NCBI RefSeq assembly: GCF_013377085.1
Contig: NZ_JACAAX010000031.1
Location: forward strand, 18,884 to 82,883
From: Rhodoplanes sp.
GTDB lineage: Bacteria > Pseudomonadota > Alphaproteobacteria > Rhizobiales > Xanthobacteraceae
Direction of reading: 5' to 3'
Length of the DNA stretch: 64,000 nt
Part shown: positions 62,253-64,000 of the stretch, one piece after another
Layout: each line of letters starts with the position of its first letter
Numbering within the stretch: position 1 is the stretch's first letter
Notes under the pieces: model-generated
Database searches by the model: none
What the model was told of the DNA's origin: nothing
The model's input: the letters and a program-made list of their open reading frames with translations, nothing else
Translations under genes and position numbers: made by a program

Positions 62253-62600
62253 GTGAAGACCAACTGGCCCGAGATGATGAAGGACCTGGGCGTCAGCCTG
62301 AAGGACCTGCGCGCCGGCGCGCCCGACGTCATGAAGGGTTTTTCGGCGATGGCCCAGGCGGCGCTTGCCCCCAAGGCGCTCGACACCAAGACCAAGGAGC
62401 TGATCTCGCTCGCCATCGCGGTCGCGATCCGCTGCGACGACTGCATCGCCTTTCACACCAAGGCGGCGATCGAGCAGGGCGCCACCAGGGACGAGGTGAT
62501 GGAGACGCTCGGCATGGCCGTTTACATGGGCGCCGGCCCCAGCGTGATGTACGCCGCGCACGTCGCCGAGGCCTACGGCCAGCTCGCGCCGAAGGCTTGA
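62253..62600 (+). CDS. carboxymuconolactone decarboxylase / AhpD-like protein
   Basis: 115 aa helical protein with the AhpD-type redox motif CDDCIAFHTKAAIEQG (CxxC then His) and the upstream Glu in TKTKELISLAIAVAI. Such small proteins are peroxidase-like or thiol-redox proteins in cytoplasm. GTG start at 62253 with AGGAGA seven bases upstream. Proximity to the sulfide-sensor-type regulon makes a thiol redox role attractive, but this is inference. Confidence 0.9.
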   Translation: MKTNWPEMMKDLGVSLKDLRAGAPDVMKGFSAMAQAALAPKALDTKTKELISLAIAVAIRCDDCIAFHTKAAIEQGATRDEVMETLGMAVYMGAGPSVMYAAHVAEAYGQLAPKA

Positions 62601-62630
62601 AGCCCGGACCTGTCGCCGAATTTGTTTTGC

Positions 62631-63203
62631 TTACGCCCGCGTCGCCACCATGGAGGCGCGGGCGTTGACGTCGTCCAGCCAGGCGGCCAGATCGGCGCGC
62701 GCGGCGCGCCACGCCACTTCGGGCAGGCGAAAGTCCAGATAGGCGAGCGCGCAGGCGAGCGTGATGTCGCCGAGGTCGAAGCTTCCGCCCGGCGTCCGGA
62801 CCGTGGCCACGGTGCGCGTGATCGCACTGCCGAGCCGGTCGATCCAGCCGCTCCAATGCACCTCGACCGGGCGGCGGCGCTCCACCACGGTGCCGAAGCT
62901 CGCGTCGATCAGCCCCTGCGCCAGTCCGATCCGCGCAGCGAGATCGAGCCGCGCCCCGTCCGCCGGCCGTGCGACGCCGGCGACGCGCAACAGATGCTCG
63001 CAGATCGCGGTGCTCTCGGTGAGCGTGATGCCGTCCGTCACCAAGGCCGGTACCTTGGCGAGCGGCGTCGCCTCCAAGAGTTCCGGCGGATCGCGCCACG
63101 GATCGACGGCCACCAGCGTCAGCCGGTCGACGAGGCCGAGTTCGTGCGCGAGCACGAGCACCTTGCGGGCATAAGGCGAGGGGGCGTTGTAGAAGAGCTT
63201 CAT
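62631..63203 (-). CDS. glutathione S-transferase
   Basis: 190 aa. N-terminal thioredoxin-like GST domain: MKLFYNAPSPYARKVLVLAH with the Ser/Pro of the active-site loop, LAKVPALVTDGITLTESTAI with the cis-Pro and glutathione-binding Glu-Ser. The C-terminal helical domain contains GDITLACALAYLDFRLP. Substrate unknown. The ATG at 63203 fits the family N-terminus; an upstream in-frame ATG at 63227 would add eight residues. Confidence 0.92.
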   Translation of the reverse strand: MKLFYNAPSPYARKVLVLAHELGLVDRLTLVAVDPWRDPPELLEATPLAKVPALVTDGITLTESTAICEHLLRVAGVARPADGARLDLAARIGLAQGLIDASFGTVVERRRPVEVHWSGWIDRLGSAITRTVATVRTPGGSFDLGDITLACALAYLDFRLPEVAWRAARADLAAWLDDVNARASMVATRA

Positions 63204-63223
63204 GGCGACCTGCCGGGCGGGGA

Positions 63224-64000
63224 TCATGATTCACGGAGCGGCTGCCGGGTCGCGGCGAACGCGGTCAGCCGGTCGAGCACGAAGGCGACGGCGAACATCG
63301 CCGTGCCGAAGCCGAACAGAAGTCGGTGATCGCCGGTGTGGGCGAACATCGCCGAGAGCAGCCAGGCGCCGGCCGCCTGGCCGAGCGAGAACACCACGGT
63401 GGCGCGGCTCCAGGCGGTCTGCTGACAGACCGGGTCGTGGAAGATTTCGCGCAGGCGCCCGAGCACCAGCGGCGCCGAGCCCGGCACATAGGCCCCGACC
63501 ACGATGCTGGTGAAGGCGAGCGCCAGCGGGCCGGTCGAGACGAGCAGCACGCCGACGGCGACGATCTGCAGGGCGAGCGCCGTGCCGAGCGCGGCGCGAA
63601 AGCCGATCCGGTCGGCGAGCGCCCCGAAGATCGCCGGACCGACGGTGGCGGAGGCGCCGAACGCCACCCACCAGCCGGCACCCGCGGCAATGCCGGCGTC
63701 GAGTCCGCGGGCGATGAAGTCGACCAGGAACACCATGTGGGGCACCAGGCCGGCGGCGATCACGCCGTAGACGACGATCAGCACCGTCGCCGTCACGGGC
63801 CACGGCCGCGATGCCGACTCGGCCTTGGCTTCGGGCGGCGCCGGGGCGTCGGCTGGCCAGCCGCGCCAGGTGGCGATCGTGGTCGCGGCGGCGAGCAGGC
63901 CGAGCGCCGCCCAGGTCTGGCTCAGGCCGAGCCGGAGCAACAGCGGCACCAGCACGCCGGAGGCGGCGATGCCGAGCCCGACGCCGGCGAAGACGAGGCC
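63224..64000 (-). CDS. YbfB/YjiJ-family MFS transporter, 5' end outside window
   Basis: 258 codons visible of an inner-membrane major-facilitator protein. The visible part starts GLVFAGVGLGIAASGVLVPL, a conserved TM4-5 region of the YbfB/YjiJ group, and goes on through GLVPHMVFLVDFIARGLDAG and GSAPLVLGRLREIFH to the C-terminus. Substrate unknown; members are usually annotated as uncharacterised exporters. It ends 20 bp upstream of the GST start on the same strand. Confidence 0.88.
   Translation of the reverse strand, partial: GLVFAGVGLGIAASGVLVPLLLRLGLSQTWAALGLLAAATTIATWRGWPADAPAPPEAKAESASRPWPVTATVLIVVYGVIAAGLVPHMVFLVDFIARGLDAGIAAGAGWWVAFGASATVGPAIFGALADRIGFRAALGTALALQIVAVGVLLVSTGPLALAFTSIVVGAYVPGSAPLVLGRLREIFHDPVCQQTAWSRATVVFSLGQAAGAWLLSAMFAHTGDHRLLFGFGTAMFAVAFVLDRLTAFAATRQPLRES

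Overview
The window is very GC-rich DNA from an alphaproteobacterium, most likely order Hyphomicrobiales (Bradyrhizobium/Xanthobacter-type relatives). This is inferred from gene content: tripartite tricarboxylate transporters, a CobN-type B12 pathway with CobE, DUF1636 and a CobZ-type FAD/Fe-S pair, an SqrR/BigR-like ArsR regulator, and many long palindromic repeats between genes. No phage genes, rRNA or CRISPR array were seen.

Layout. 1-9.0 kb: a metabolite:H+ symporter (cut by the left edge), two small secreted proteins, a methyltransferase, then a leftward deacetylase/SDR/solute-binding-protein group with a divergent GntR regulator and a long palindrome between them, then rlmB. tRNA-Tyr (9358) is followed by gene-poor relic sequence. 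9.8-20.4 kb: one large leftward catabolic operon (PdxA-like dehydrogenase, TctC/TctB/TctA uptake system, 3-hydroxyisobutyrate-dehydrogenase-like protein, Zn alcohol dehydrogenase, split transketolase, SAF-domain dehydrogenase) with a divergent GntR regulator. Its substrate cannot be read from sequence. 20.4-25.2 kb: lower-GC accessory stretch with an SCP2-dehydrogenase fusion, TetR, an IS5-type transposase relic, three small genes and tRNA-Gly. 25.4-27.1 kb: YeiH-family transporter plus a 50-aa membrane protein.

27.6-53.8 kb: an almost complete adenosylcobalamin cluster: cobA, cbiD, cobK, cobJ, cobI, cobH, cobN, cobW, DUF1636, cobO, cobQ, the ECF cobalt transporter cbiMNQO, cobC, a split CobZ (TcuA/TcuB-like), cobP, cobL, cobE, cobM and cobB. 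Two cobalamin riboswitches, both on the minus strand, precede DUF1636-cobW-cobN-cobH-cobI-cobJ and cbiMNQO. The ring-contraction branch is aerobic in type, but C1 methylation appears to rely on CbiD, normally an anaerobic-pathway enzyme, and precorrin-3B formation on a split CobZ; no cobF or cobG is present here.

53.9-62.1 kb: one leftward export operon, arsR - RND adaptor - RND pump - second adaptor - FtsX-type permease - ATPase, with a divergent DUF2892 membrane protein; the ArsR has the cysteine pattern of persulfide sensors. 62.2-64 kb: AhpD-like protein, GST, and an MFS transporter cut by the right edge.

The most unusual feature is a set of palindromic repeats (families A-E here). They lie between genes, but four copies are read through in frame inside proteins: the C-terminus of CobN, the C-terminus of the DUF1636 protein, the n-region of an RND adaptor signal peptide, and the central cytoplasmic loop of the RND pump.
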